64,000 nucleotides of DNA from contig KQ965732.1 of the NCBI GenBank assembly GCA_001574975.1, positions 124,001 to 188,000 of the forward strand, read 5' to 3'. The DNA is from Gonapodya prolifera JEL478 (lineage: Eukaryota > Monoblepharomycota > Monoblepharidomycetes > Monoblepharidales > Gonapodyaceae). Under the pieces are notes generated by a model. That model saw nothing but the letters and a program-made list of their open reading frames with translations, did not search any database and was not told the DNA's origin. Position numbers and translations under genes: made by a program. Below, in pieces: positions 48,301-60,900 of this stretch (its first letter is position 1; every line of letters starts with the position of its first letter).

Positions 48301-50537
48301 GTTACTTGTGTTAATCATGTTGTAGGAATGAATCTATGATCATAACCTTGCAAAACCCTTACGAGAATGTTGCGCCTGAAGAGGTTGCGCTCAAGCGGAT
48401 AGGAAATCGCATTTTCGTTGGTACGATTAACATGCGACAAATTTCGTGAATCGTTCGGCGCTGATTATCCATGTTAGGTTGGCCTTTCTTAACCGAAGCA
48501 ATTGTTGCATCAGTCGCGGATGAAACGTCCTTGTACTCTGTTATTGAGAATGGAGGCCAGAAACGAGTTGTGAAAATTCCTCAAACTCCGGAGCAATGTG
48601 GAAGGTTCCAGAACGAAGCAAATCGAATCGAAGGAGAATATAGCAAGCGCTTCGCAGTAATAACTGGACCCGTCGAGTTAATTCTTTATGCCCGCCTGCT
48701 GCAAGGTAGTTTCCTGACGCTGGAAAGTGATTCTGAAAACGTTTTAGTTTATGATTTTTCTTCTTAGGAATGCGGCACTTGGATGATGGATCCGTGGTCA
48801 AGTTTTATTCTGAACCTCAACGACAATCCGCATTTGCATTGCAGGCAACTGTTGAGAAAGTAGAATACGAGGACATCCGCTACATGGTACTAATTGCGTG
48901 GCATTTCTCACTTGACGCATCTCACTTTTCTGGTGGTTCTGAAGGAACAACCGCCCCTACCAGTCTCTGTCGACTTTCCTTTGGGCTCCAAGGTGTTCTT
49001 TTTGGGATTATCATCCTATGGTTCACTGGCCGAGGTGAAGGGACACACAGCTGAAGGAGACCTTTTAGTTATTCGTCTACAGGTGAGGATACGCGCGGTC
49101 GCTCCACGTTGTTGACTTCGTTAGTATCGAACTTGCATTACCACCAGCGTCCTGACAAAGATGTTGACTTGACCCTCACCTTTGGGACTGAGCTCGTTAA
49201 AGAGTGCATGGACTCTTTGGACTACAAGCCAAACTGGCAGGTTGCAAGCGAGCTTGGGTTGAAACCAATCACAGTTTCGAGGATTACCGCGAGCCTTCTC
49301 GTTTCGATTGTGGGGTCAGGGGAGCGAGTCAATATTGGTCTCAACATGAAATTTGATGCAAAGCAAAAGAAAGTACTTGGCTACACGAGGAAGACAGATC
49401 AATCATGGGAATACAGCAAGAAAGCAGTGGACCTAATCCAAGCGTATAAGGTAACTGCTTGTTTCATGTCTCCCACCTGTTTTTGAACTCACCTTTCCCA
49501 TAGGTCCAATTCCCTGAAGTTTTTGCGGTCATTGATCGTAAACAGAAAGATACATTCGAAGCGTCTGACTTTTATTCAAGGGATCCAACTCTAATACAAA
49601 ATGTATCAACTTGGCTTAAAAGCGTTGCGTCGAAATTTGAGCTTGCCGATCTGGATTGCGAATCATTAACAAGTGTGAGTATGCCCTCCTCATCGTGTCG
49701 TTGCATTGTCTCATACGTGTAACCAGGACTACATCACCCGAGTTGAAGAGGCAACCGACGGCACCTCTGCGGCCTCGTCAACACCGAAGTTCGTTATTGT
49801 CAAGGGTGTACCTCGACAGGTTTGCGTTCATCTGTGTTTGGGCTGATTCGATTTTCTTATTTCCGATTGCATCTACCAGGCCTTGTTAAAACCGTCAAGT
49901 GCTAGAGTCCGCTTGGTGAACCAATCTTTCGCTTTGGGTGATAGGGTAGTGTACGCGGATGGGTCAGGTGAAGTTCCCACTGGGTTGAAGGGAACCGTTG
50001 TTGGGTTGAGGGGCAAGCTCTCCGACGTGATATTTGATACGCACTTCCAAACCAATGGGTCAGTTCCTGTAACTATGCTATTATTCTGGTTTAACATATT
50101 TTTCCTTTTTTCTCAGATCTTCCTCGATCCGCAGAAAGGAAGTCCCGTCGGCTTGCCTGATCAACTTGACAAACCGCCAACCCCCGGTATCTTCGGACAC
50201 TCTAGCCACCGTAATGCCAATCAATGTGAATCCTCATCGTGGACGGCAAATATCGAATGGAGTGCCACGCCCTGTATCCTCTCCTAGCGGGCGCGGGGGA
50301 GCCGTATCTTCCAGAGGTTGGGGGAGACCTGAAACCAGTGGACGTACGCCATATGCGGCAAGCGAATTCAAACCGGACAGGAGCATCGGCGGTGGCGATG
50401 ATACATCAGACTTTGCTCCACGAGTGGTAACTGCGAGCGCTCCACCAGTGGGGCAGTTCCATAACGGACATCACAATAATTCAACTTTGCGCGGCATGCA
50501 GTCTGCGAGGCGAGGCCGGGGACGCGGATACTTTTGA
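45363..50537 (+). CDS. XRN1: 5'-3' exoribonuclease Xrn1
   Basis: Cytoplasmic exonuclease that degrades decapped mRNA. Twenty exons sum to 1351 residues: 45363-45366, 45431-45449, 45524-46067, 46125-46758, 46811-47184, 47238-47308, 47369-47448, 47505-47626, 47690-47834, 47898-48020, 48081-48273, 48326-48420, 48478-48705, 48768-48886, 48945-49082, 49148-49450, 49504-49674, 49727-49819, 49880-50058 and 50117-50537. The first coding exon is just ATGG; with exon 2 it yields MGIPKFFRWISERYP, the invariant start. Catalytic motifs are intact: YLDMNGLIH, AVDGVAPRAKMNQQRSRRF, PGEGEHKIM, GLDADLIMLGL and YFVGNDFLPNLP. Downstream are QWVLHYYYSGVVSWGWFYPY and the beta-barrel and SH3-like domains (ALGDRVVYADGSGEVPTGLK-like segment at 49930-50000). 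The tail is Arg/Gly-rich (RRGRGRGYF). Confidence 0.96.
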
Positions 50538-50571
50538 TATAACAGTGTTTTGATCACAATAATAACATGAT

Positions 50572-53128
50572 TTATGCCCATGATACATCAGATGCATAAA
50601 GTCCGCTGGAATACGGGCTACCATAACGTTGGTTCGGGTTCCTCGGACTCTCAGTCCTATTTACTGCGGGACTTATAGGACGTGTGTTGGGACTCACTGT
50701 CCTCGGTTGCTGTCCGGTGACTTCTGACGGGCCACTTGCAAGCCGCATACCCGCATACATGTAAGTCGAGTCTGGTGCCCAAGAGAGATTCAACGGATAG
50801 CCCATCGAGGTAGTATACTGGGAGCCACCAAGAGGTAACACCGCCCTCGGAGTAGCCGTAGAAGCTTTCTTCTTCTGGACGGGCTTTGAGATGGGAGTAT
50901 GATGAGCGGCGACATCACCCGCATCCGAAAAGCTTTTGACATTTTCAGTTGACCAAGTCCCAAAAAATGGCGATTGTTCAGTGGCTTCAGCTCCTGGTGT
51001 TGGACTGAGTATCTTCTCAATCGCTGGTGGCGAAGCGACATCCGATCCGTCCAATGGATAAGGCGCAACCAAACCAAAGCTCGTCAAATACTCGCGGGAA
51101 TTGTTCGCTTTGACTTCGAAGTCGGGCACAGGATGAGTAGGTGAAACAGGCCGTGGATGGTGGAGGGCGATTGGTCTGTCGATCGCAGAACGGAAAACAG
51201 ATCTCCGTTTCTGTCTGTGATTGGATACCACTCCATTAATGTCCTCATCCTCTTGATCCTCCTCCGATGCGAGGTCATCGATGAGGGCCGAGCGATCAAA
51301 GTATTCGTCATCGGTGTCCGAATCTGACGTGTCAATATCTTCCTCTCTTGCCATAGCGAAAGGAATACGTCCCTTTCGGGAGACACGTCGAACCTTCATC
51401 TTCTTCGGGAGATCATCGACATCTTTGCGACGGGCTACTTCTCCATTGGGTTCGAAGTTTGTTGCTACTTCTTCCTCCTGCATCCCTCCGCACGCAACAT
51501 CCTCAACCATTCGTCGGACCGTTGTCACCTCGTAGTTCCTTCCGCAATTATTGTCCCAGTATTCAGCACCTCCCACTTCATACTTGACAACAAGCTGCAT
51601 GTCGATTGAGTCTTTGCCCGCAGGCCATATGCCGTCCAGATCCATCTCAAACCCAAACACTTCGTCACCACCTCCCAGTCCTGTCCAAGGGCCTACATAA
51701 TTCCCCTGCACCTCAAGGTATGAGATCCACGTGTCAAATGTATATCGCACAGTGACTCGCTTCTCAAACGCGAGATTTCGAACCACTATGGAGCCTTCAA
51801 CGCGGGGGAACTTGGAGTCCGGTAATCGTAGGCCCTCCAAGCGGACTACAGCACCCCAAGAAATAGGTATTGTTGCTCGGAGGGAGTAGCGGGTGTTACA
51901 GGGGTTGGAGACATCAAGCGGAGCATCCGTATGGAAGAAATGTCGCGTCTGTGGATGGAAGCACAAATTCACAGCTCCTCTTCCTCAAAAACACGTGGCA
52001 TCGTTTTGAACTCACATGTGTCAAGCTCGGAGAAAACCTCACCGCTTTGGGGCTTGGAGACCTCCTACCGGGTGTTGGCGTCCTCAACGCGGGCCGGGCA
52101 AGGAGTGCTCGCGAGCTCCGGTCTTCCGTCGAGGAACCCGAAGCAACGCGGTTGTGAGTAGTTGATACGAATGTCGGAGAGCGCGGAGGAGGGGATATTT
52201 GGGAGGAACTTGCTGCTGTGCCATTCGCAGAGGCTCCATCAAAAGCGATTGATGCGCCAGGAGCCCGGCCACTGCTATTCCACGGTGGGTCCGTTTTCGC
52301 TGTTTGTGACAGTGCCAACGGCGGAAACGACGTGATGCCAGACCGTACAATTTGACCATGGGCAGGCGAAAGCTTGGGGACATCCTTGCCACTTGGTTGA
52401 GAGTCACGGGGTGGTGTTGCATCTGCAGCTTTTGCGCAGGACAGAGAACCAGGGGGAGGTGAGACATCTTCTTGTATCGAAGTTGGTTCCGTCACATGTC
52501 CGCCACCTGTGTCCTTCGTTGAACCCAAAGTAGGGGACGAAAGAATACCGGCGCTCAACGCCGAGGATTCAAGAGAGGGAATGCCCCTGCGAGAAGACGA
52601 ATTGGGGGAGCTCGGAGAATGCAATGACAAGTCTGACAATGATGCCAACAGGGCTGATGAAGATGTTTCAGAAGACGTGCTCTGGTGTAGAGAGCTTGAA
52701 GAAAGCGGAGATGGTGCTGCACTTAATGATGTGGAAGACGATGCTGCAGATGACAAATGTGAAGACGGTTGAAAGTGGGAATGAGGGGTGAGATGCTGTT
52801 GTGAATGTGTACTAGATGCAAAAGAATGCCTCGCGGTTGCGAAGCTGTGATGGGAGGATCCCGGAGAGCTTGAAGCACCAAAACTGGGCGAGATTGGACG
52901 GTGTAGTGGAGTAGGAGGCAGATGACCGATGGATGAGTCACTCGGAGGTGCAGAACTCGTCCTGGGGATCTTGAGAGACCGAAATCTTCCATCCTGGTCG
53001 ATTCCCTGAAGCGAGTCGAATGAATAAAGAAAAGAGGATAGCTGGTCTGCGTCGGTATTTGAGTCGGGCGGTGTACGTTGTGGGGCGTTATTTGAATATT
53101 GATATTCCGGATCCACTGGAGGGGGCAT
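50572..53128 (-). CDS. PP1 regulatory subunit with CBM21 domain (Gac1/PPP1R3-like)
   Basis: Targets protein phosphatase 1 to glycogen and glycogen synthase. Exon 1 (53128-52016) starts MPPPVDPEYQYSN, is Ser/Pro-rich and disordered, and contains a PP1-docking motif, KAVRF, near its end (about 52030-52045). The second coding block (about 51980-50572) holds a CBM21 fold: LRATIPISWGAVVRLEGLRL, RNLAFEKRVTVRYTFDTWIS, GDEVFGFEMDLD and VVKYEVGGAEYWDNNCGRNY, the last being the typical carbohydrate-binding end. A disordered tail of about 310 residues follows. The join between blocks is unresolved: the obvious donor at 52015 leaves phase 0, but the HFFHTDAPLD region needs another phase, so an extra short exon or a sequence error may lie at about 51970-52010. 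Its stop is 34 bases from that of XRN1. Confidence 0.83.
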
Positions 53129-53765
53129 TTGCGGCCTTGAGAGGCACAGCAGCAGATGAGAGTCAGGCTGCAGGACTGTAGGGTGGGTTTGGAGCATGAG
53201 GAGACGCTGGAGAATGGATAACGTCCCACACAGCGGAGAAACTTGGTCAACGGTATCTGAATGCTTGCTATCGCTCTCATGAAGCACTCACCACTAAGTG
53301 TGTGAAGAATCCTATCCAAAAGTTAACGTTACCGCTGACCAATCTCCCAGGCAAAACGCATCGGGACGCGGAACGAGTTCAATGAGGTATGGTCAATCCC
53401 GACTCAATCCTTGTCGGACGCCTTCCGCCCACAATTGCCCCTTTCTAAAAAGAGTAGAGTGTCTCGGGCACCCCTAGAGGGAGTTCGCGCCTGTGTTGTG
53501 AAGGTGTCCCTCTGGTTGGTGGTCAATTCGATACTCTTTGCAAATTTTCGTCAGTTGCTCTAGTTGTTCCTTTTCCCCTCACCCTTTCCCCCTCGAAAAA
53601 CCCGCATTTACATCCAATGTAGTTCGCGTGTTTTATTTGATCTGCTTTTGTGAAGCTTCCACGAGTATTCCAGAAATTTGGGATGCATCATCTCGAACCA
53701 AGTCTTCTTGTCTTTTCCCACAGCGGGTTTCTGTAAAGGGGAAAAGGAAGAAGAGGAGAAGGAAC
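53129..53765. other. Divergent intergenic region, no gene seen
   Basis: About 640 bases between the Gac1-like start and the next plus-strand coding block. Both strands carry upstream-open frames without family features. The stretch around 53540-53600 is pyrimidine-rich on the plus strand, as is common upstream of fungal start codons. Confidence 0.4.
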
Positions 53766-56364
53766 ATGGGTGACTCATCCTCTAGGAAGCCGGCTTGGAA
53801 CAAACACAAAACTACGGATCCCTGTCCCAATTGCCCGGCAACCATTTCCTATCGTGTGTCATGGGGAACGTCGAACAAAGCGATGAAGAAGATGGAGCGG
53901 CATTTGGAATCGCAAACGTTCGTAGGAGTGCTTCAGCAGAGCCTGTCGAGCCAGGGGACTAAACTCAAGTACCAGGTGTATCGTCGAATGCGATCGATAC
54001 TCTTCGACATCCTCTTTCAAGCATCGTGCGGGGCCAGTCCTGGACTGACTCGGGTGATTGTGGAATTGGTTTTGATCACTCTGCAGGACATCGTGAACAA
54101 CAACTTTTCGCAACGTTGGCAATCGGAGGTAAGACAACCTCATATACCGCGTGCACCGAGTTTTCTCATTTTGATTCCTCAGATAAAGTGGCTTCAAGTG
54201 CTGTTGAGCTGGGTCACTCCCGAAAGTCAGAAGGTCTCATTTCAACGCTATTTTATCTCACCATTGCCCTGTCCTGTACCTGTGTGTTTGTTGGCGCGTT
54301 TATGGCTTTTAAAGCCACAATGGCTCCCGCTCCGCGATCCGGGAAGCATGGATTCTTCGAATTATCCGACTGGCATTCTTCGTCATGGGTGGCATAGCTT
54401 TTACACCAGTTATCATACTGTTTCTGACATTTGCGATCGATCATTGCAGTGAATTTGGAAAGGACATGTTCTCTGCGGCGTGTTGGACAGACTGGACGGA
54501 CATTCTTCCCAATGTTTCAATCTTCTCAGCAACATTCGCTTTTTGCGCACTCGCTGTGCTTGTTTCTGGAACGTTTCATTCAATAGACCCTTCCGACGAC
54601 GACCCGACTTCTTGCGCTCATACACGTGTTTCTGGTTTCCACCTGATTGCAAGAGGGACCCTAACAGTTCTATATGTCGTGCTGTCAGACCGACGAGTGA
54701 TGCTAATTGGAGCTGAGCTGACGGAACAGCGTCGCTCGTACTTTTGCCAAGCAGTCTTCCCAAGCAAGCTATATATATGTCGTGTTCCGTCGTTCCTCTC
54801 AACGAGTGTTGCATGGACCTACATCTGGTATATCCCGTATTTTAATTTTACCTACTCGTGCGCGAGGTCTGCTTCTTCGGGTCTTTGGGCGTGGGCTTCG
54901 TGGGCTCTCCTCTGTACAACTGCTCCGCCCAATTCCGACGTTGGGCTGGTTTGCTTCATCTTGGCTCCTGTCGTTGTTGTGTTCTCATGCCTCCTTACGT
55001 TTTATCGCCGGAGTTGCGTATCGAAGATGCCTATTCGCAAGGTTGACGGCTTCATGGTCGAACTGAAGGTGCGCTTCATCTTGGAAGACGCCGGACCAAC
55101 CACAACAAGGAAAAATATCGCAAAGCTTTCGGTAAACGAAGCAGAATTCAAACCCAATAATTCTGGATGTCCCACCCTGCGATCAGACTAACGGCATTCT
55201 GCTTCAGCGGAACATGAACACTCTCTAGAAAATGGCGACGATAGCATGGACCGCCATATAGGCGCAGTCTTCAAGAAAGTCAATGGTGAGTGCACTTGCT
55301 CTAAACCATACTCGTTTTATATTAATGCACTGAGCTTCAGAAATTTATATCGAATCATCTAAAAGAAACCCCGAAGACTCGATGCTTTTCGTGTTTTGGG
55401 GAAAGTTTTACAGATTCCACTTGCTGAGCCGACATATGGCGTTGACGTGCAACGCCAGGGCCGAGTCCAAGCGACCGAATAAAAAAACGGAAACTTCTAC
55501 ATCCTTCACAGGCGACGCTATATGGCGGAAAAGAGTGCGACCACGGACGACACAAACAAAATTTCTATTGTACGGCAAACAGCTGCAAATATCAAGGCAA
55601 CTCGAACGAAAAGTTCTCGTCCATCAAATCAAGTTTTGGGGGAACTTCGCAGCAAGGAGCCCAACCTTCGGCAGCTTCAGTTCTTCGGCGCCCAGTTCTC
55701 CGATTCCGTCATTGTAGCGTTGAAGGCACCCGCAGAGCTCATCAAGTTGAACAGTTCCAGTGCCACACTGTACCAGAACTACGGAAGCTTTCTTATCAAT
55801 GTGACTTCTCGTTATTTCTCCCGATTGTTCAACTCGTGCTGAAGTCCAGCCATTCATGTAGGTGATGAATGATCATCTTAAAGGAAAAGAAATGCTCCGC
55901 CAGGCGGAACTTCTCGCCGAGCAGGTTAAACGTCGCAATGAAAACGTGGATGATTCAGAATTCGATGCCCTGAACCTGTTTTCGGACCTGAATACAGTAA
56001 TTGCAATCAGTGGCGACCTTCACAACATTGGCCAAATCCTCAATATTAACGACCTTGCTTTCTCTCGCCATAAATTATGTTGCGACTTGATCGTTCCCTT
56101 GGCCCTCTTTCTCAGACCCGCGTCCTCATGCGACACACTCCACATCAAATGTGCGACCTCAAAACCGCTCCTGTCACAAGTTATACGTCTTCCGCTGCTA
56201 GAGTAGTACGTCTCGTGTACTCCCCACTCGTAAACGAAACGGGGGAAAATAAGCGACGGATCCACCTATTGTTGACTACCATCCCCCCACGAAGTCGTGC
56301 AAAAGATCCCTTCAATCCAGACGTACTTGCGAGACGGAAAGGTCAGAAGCAAACGTTAGTGTGA
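53766..56364 (+). pseudogene. TmcB/TmcC-like multi-pass sensory protein, apparently degraded
   Basis: Pieces of a polytopic protein are spread over frames and short exons. Near 53950-54130 a segment (YQVYRRMRSILFDILFQAS, then VIVELVLITLQDI) resembles the N-terminal helices of TmcB-type proteins that are numerous in chytrids. Hydrophobic helices follow at about 54245-54310 (FYLTIALSCTCVFVGAFMAF), 54385-54430, 54510-54580 and 54940-55010. The cytosolic part at 55560-56070 has LIKLNSSSATLYQNYGSFLI, then MNDHLKGKEMLRQAELLAE and the start of a PAS-like fold, VIAISGDLHNIGQILNIND. After that no PAS continuation can be followed. Frame changes within the helical block are not all explained by good splice sites. 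I read it as a decayed or truncated gene, but an intact gene with unrecognised introns is possible. Confidence 0.38.
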
Positions 56365-57094
56365 TCGTGACCAATCTGCCCGCGGAGATCGGAAAGCGCC
56401 CGGGGTGGTGAGACTATGGCGCCAAAATTGTCATTGACTGGGGGCAAGAATGTTAGTATGGTGCGTGAGAGCAACGTGGTACGTACGTTTGCTGAGTCTC
56501 CGAGCAAGGATTCTGAGAATGCCGAGCTGGGTGCTGCCGAGCTGGATTCTCAAGGTGTCCGGGTGGGCAAGGATGACGGATAGATGGAAAATCATAGATA
56601 AATTTGGAATGGTATAGATCTTATCTAAAATGCAAGCGATGACAGAAAAACAGAATTGAAGAGCCCAAGCGGCGGAAGGATGACAGTGAGAGCGGCAAGT
56701 CAGCGCTGACGGCGCCTATGTAGGCGGTGCCGGAGTGTGCCCAGAGAGAGACCGAGCGGGCAGTTGGGGGAGGGTCGGCATTGGGCTGTGTGAGGGTTGG
56801 GTGGAGAGCGAGGAGAGAGCGCGAACAGTGGCGCTGTTTGGCGGGATAAAATCCCGTAGAGGCCGAGGATGATGGTGGATGACGGGGTGGTGGTGGACAG
56901 TGGCGGTGGTGGTGGTAATCAGGGGAGTGACTCCATCGGCGGTGGTGGTGAAACTGGTCATTGTCGTCATTTTGTGTTGCATGTTCGTTTTGTGGGTACT
57001 AGCAATATTTTATTGCCGATTGGAAGAGATGGGTGCGTTTGTGAGATATCGTGAGAACGTATTTTGCACAACAACTTTTGAAATCAAGTTGAAA
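56365..57094. other. Gene-poor stretch with GGT-rich microsatellite
   Basis: Nothing convincing is coded here. A 55-codon ORF from 56416 (start MAPKLSLTGGKN) has no splice context or recognisable family. At about 56875-56955 the plus strand carries imperfect GGT/GTG repeats (GGTGGTGGT runs broken by GGC and GAC). Confidence 0.45.
56875..56955 (+). repeat. Imperfect GGT trinucleotide microsatellite
   Basis: Three short runs of GGTGGTGGT or GGCGGTGGTGGT separated by a few other bases lie in noncoding sequence. Confidence 0.7.
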
Positions 57095-57473
57095 TTAAAT
57101 ATAAATGAAATACACTTGACAGAACTTTCCAGGTATTTTTTTCGATGAAATCACGCCCGGGCGGGTGGTGGTGGTCCCATTTGGTAGGTAAGATGCAACT
57201 GTTTTCGGAACGTCATGTCCATACAATACATTTTGCCTGCATAACCTTACAGCACATTTGACTGAGTTACCTGTGCAATGACGTTCGAACGCGGATCTCG
57301 GTCCGTTTCTTGTGGTCCACAATATAGTCATCAGAATTCGGGAAGAAAAGTGACACCGTGATGGCCCCATGTCCTCCACGGAAGTTAGTTGCAGCTAAAT
57401 CACCGAGCGAGATTATCCGGAGAGAGGAGGCTAACCGACAATCAGTAATCGGATCAGTGACGTGTAGCTGCAA
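57095..57473 (-). CDS. Unrecognised small protein, at least two exons
   Basis: On the minus strand 57473-57270 reads MQLHVTDPITDCRLASSLRI, then GDLAATNFRGGHGAITVSLF and DDYIVDHKKRTEIRVRTSLH, a compact alpha/beta-like composition with no low complexity. A donor (CAC AG|GTAACT) near 57269 and an acceptor (GAAAACAG) near 57200 could join it to a second block containing SYLPNGTTTTRPGVISS and ending at 57095. The first part looks like a genuine folded domain in codon use, but I cannot place it in a family. It could be a gene remnant. The start Met and the splice are unconfirmed. Confidence 0.3.
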
Positions 57474-57991
57474 AGGGACGGGAAATTCGGAGATGAAAAC
57501 GAGTAATTCGAAGGAAGGGAATCGAAGACAGTGTGTGCTAGCGAGAAAAGAGAAGAATTTGCAGTCATAGTGCTGGGGTAAAAAGGCGGGGACAAAACGC
57601 TAGATGCCCAAGCGTCATGACACTTGCCTCCGAAGCTGACCGCCCGACTGAGGTCACGCCCGGGTTCACCATCCTCCGCTGTCCGGTCGCCCTACGGGAA
57701 CCACACGCAGTCACCTCTTGAGTCGTATCGGGGTGCGCGCGCGGAATCTCCCCGGGTCCGTCTCGTGCGTTTCTCCCGCATTTCCACACTCCCAACTCCC
57801 GCCCGTTGCCCTGACACTTCGTACGCTCATCACATCACATCATCATCTCAGTCTCCTTTTCTTTTCTGTCTGGCTTCTCAATCCGTGCTCTGCCTGCTCT
57901 TCTTCTTGCCTTTTTAAATCTCGCAAGCGGGGGTTTCACAGCGTCGATCGTTTCGCCCCGAGCCGGAAATTTGCTATTATCGTACTGTCCG
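57474..57991. promoter_or_regulatory. Upstream region of SMG6
   Basis: About 520 bases before the SMG6 start. The plus strand is markedly pyrimidine-rich at about 57835-57920 (runs of CTTTTCTTTTCTG type), a common feature just upstream of fungal transcription starts. Both strands hold short overlapping ORFs without family features. Confidence 0.35.
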
Positions 57992-60900
57992 ATGTCGGAC
58001 ATTTACACGCCTCTTCCATCTCGCCAGAGGCATCCAATCTACGCCCAGCATCCTCGCGGGATGTCGCGGACGCCGACTCCCCAGAACCATTCCATGTCGC
58101 GACACGACGAGGGAGACGGATACTCCGTGCCCATTTTGAAGCCGGGGCAATCTGGGCAACAGCAGCAGCAGCAAATATCACAGCAGTATGGGTCCCAAAG
58201 GCGGCAGGACGCGGGACGGGGGGAGAGATATAGCGGAGACCGTCAAAATCATAATTTCAACAACTACAACAACTATAACAACTACACTTACAGACGCGGC
58301 TCTCCCGAGGATGGTGACGGACCTCCCACACGTAACTCCACCCGGAGAAACCACCGTGACAGTCCGCACCGTGGTCAGAGGGGTGGTGGGAGCGGGGGAT
58401 CTGTGGACGCTCAAGCGCGGCAACCTCGCAACCAACATTTCGAGGAGCAGATCGTGGCACCTCAACCTATCGCGCCTGCCCCTGTAGATCCTCGTCGTCG
58501 CGCATCTATCGTGACCACGTTGGTGGTCGGTGTGACTCCACGAGATCTGAGCTGGCATCAACTGGGCGAGGACGCCGACTGGGCGGAGGGCGGTTCTGGC
58601 TCCATGTCTCCCCCAGAGACGCCCTCCTCGCCGGCACTCCCGCCCACGACGGCAGTCGCTCCGGGCCGCGCACAGCGAACGGATCGGGAACGGCTTCATC
58701 GGCACATGAAAACCATCTATCGGGAAATATGCGACATCGAGCGCGAGCTGTCTCAATCAAAACTCGCTCGGCAGAGCCCCGTGGAAGACGACTTTGCCCC
58801 AACGGGACCAAAGACAATCATGGCGCGCACCTCCGACAGCGACCTGTCCCTCTCCACGTCCTCGCTCTCGGACCGCTCCAACGCGACTCTCGAGCGCGTC
58901 AACAGACGCCTCCGCCTGCTCACGCTGTACCTCACCTTCCTCAAACTCGACCCGCAGCTCGCCATCCGCGGGAAACACGGCGGCCATGTCCCGCACGGGC
59001 AGCGCGAAGTCGTCGACTCGGGCGCCGAGGGGCAGGGGCCCGACCCGCCGCCCGCGGGACAGTCGCGCCTGCAGAAGGTGGGGTACGACGTCGAGGTCCG
59101 CCTGTGGAAGCACGCAATGTACCCCGTCGTGGAAACGTACCGCACCTCGTACGCGTCCACGCGCGGACCGCTCGAGGACTCGTCCGAGGCGCTTCCCCCC
59201 GCCAGTCCCTTGTCCGCGGTGGCGGTCGACCCGGACCTCCGCGCGGCTCTCCTGGAGTTCCTTGCCCAGTGCGACAACGTGTACCGCTACGTCGTGGGCT
59301 TGGTCGCCCGCTCTGAGAAGGACGCTCGCGCGGGCCGTCCTGTATCCGCGTGGGATGAGGTCGTGGTTGGGTTCTATGCGCGGTGCTGTGGGTACTTGGG
59401 CGACGTGGCGAGGTATAGGTGGAGCTCTGTGGGTGGAACGGCAGAGGATTGGGAGAGGAGTAAGGTGATGTACGAGTTGGCGGCGAGGCTACAGCCGGCG
59501 TTGGGTGAGTTTTTGTGATTACGTACATGTTATGCGGTTATATCTTCATTCGGGCGATCGTACTTTTTAAACACCTCCCAACCAGGTGTCCGCTTCAACC
59601 ACCTCGCCATCACTTGCATATCTGCACCCGTTGAACTTGCACCGGGCCAGGGCCTGGTGCACCCTCCTCCCGGCCACCTGATCTCACACCCCCTGGCGCC
59701 ACTCTACCACTTCCTGAGAGCTCAGTGCAGCCCGCGCCCTTACGACTGTAGAGAGGCCCTCCTCGTGCTGTTCGAACACAACCGGCTCAAGTGGGACCAG
59801 ATCAAAGGCTGCCTTCGTGGGCGCAAGGGCCGTGTGCGGACTGCCGGGAAAGAAGAGATGGAGGTTTCCTTGACGCGGTCTGTGGGAATTATCCACACAA
59901 AGACCCGCATGGAGGAGTTCCAGCGGGCCATCCGCGACTGGACGTTTCTTTTGCGGAGGTACCTGTCCCAGCCGCATCTCGAGGGGCAGGCCGACGCGTG
60001 GCTCCATTTTGCGTGCGTGTCCGTTGCGCTGCAGCACACCATTTGGAAGTCGTATTGGGCGTCTCCCGTGGACGAGGCGGGCAAGCGAGAGTACGACCCC
60101 AAGTTGGATGGCGCTATGCGTATTTTCGTGCTGGTGTTCTGGGAGGTGATCAAGGCGTGGCTTGTCAGGGCCGAGCATGCCGATCTGGCGGATCCGGAGA
60201 ATGATTTGCTACTCTTATCGTTTGAGGTGTGCTTGCTTTGGATGGTCACGCTCACAAAGGAGGAGTGGGATCAAGGCTATGACCCGCTCATGAGGCTCAG
60301 GGCCATGTCGGACGACCAAGGAGGCACCGTGGCCGCCAGAATCTTTCCTGCGTCGGCCAAGGCGCTCAACGTTCTTCTGGACAAGTTGCGGCAGAGGGAT
60401 CCCGGGTTCGACTTCGACGCGGTTCCTGGTCTGGACGCTGACCTCGGCAACTCGTCCGCGCCAATCCATCTCCCAGGTAGAGCTCTCCCGGAGGACGTCG
60501 ACTTACGTGGCTTCGAGCCCCTCACGAGGACACATGGTCCGCATTTTGTCAAGCGAGGAGCGCTCAAAGACCACATCAACCCGACCAACTGGGTCTCGTC
60601 CGCCATGGAAAGCGGATCGGCGGACACCTCCCAATTCGGATCTGGGTGGCGTCTGACCGAAAATGAAGACGAGAGCATCAAGTGGGCAAGACGCCAGCGC
60701 GTGGTGCTCTTAGGTCGAGAGCTCTCTCGAGTAGGTCGTGTCAGGCGCTCTTTGGTGACTCGTCCGCTGACCTTTTTCGCACGCGGCTCCTGTTACAGCT
60801 TACCCCGTTCATTACGTACTACCCAGGGAGAAAGCGGTTCGGTTCTCGCGTCCCTGAAGTACAAGGTATTCCCCCTGACTTGGACGGCAGCGAAAGCTGG

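Noticed and set aside
56416-56583. Small 55-codon ORF after the TmcB-like remnant
   Set aside because: Short, low information, and no neighbouring splice sites or recognisable family.
58178-59528. Several long ORFs in other frames over SMG6 exon 1
   Set aside because: GC-rich coding sequence leaves the alternative frames open. They are Arg/Pro/Ala-rich with no domain, while the main frame carries the EST1 region.
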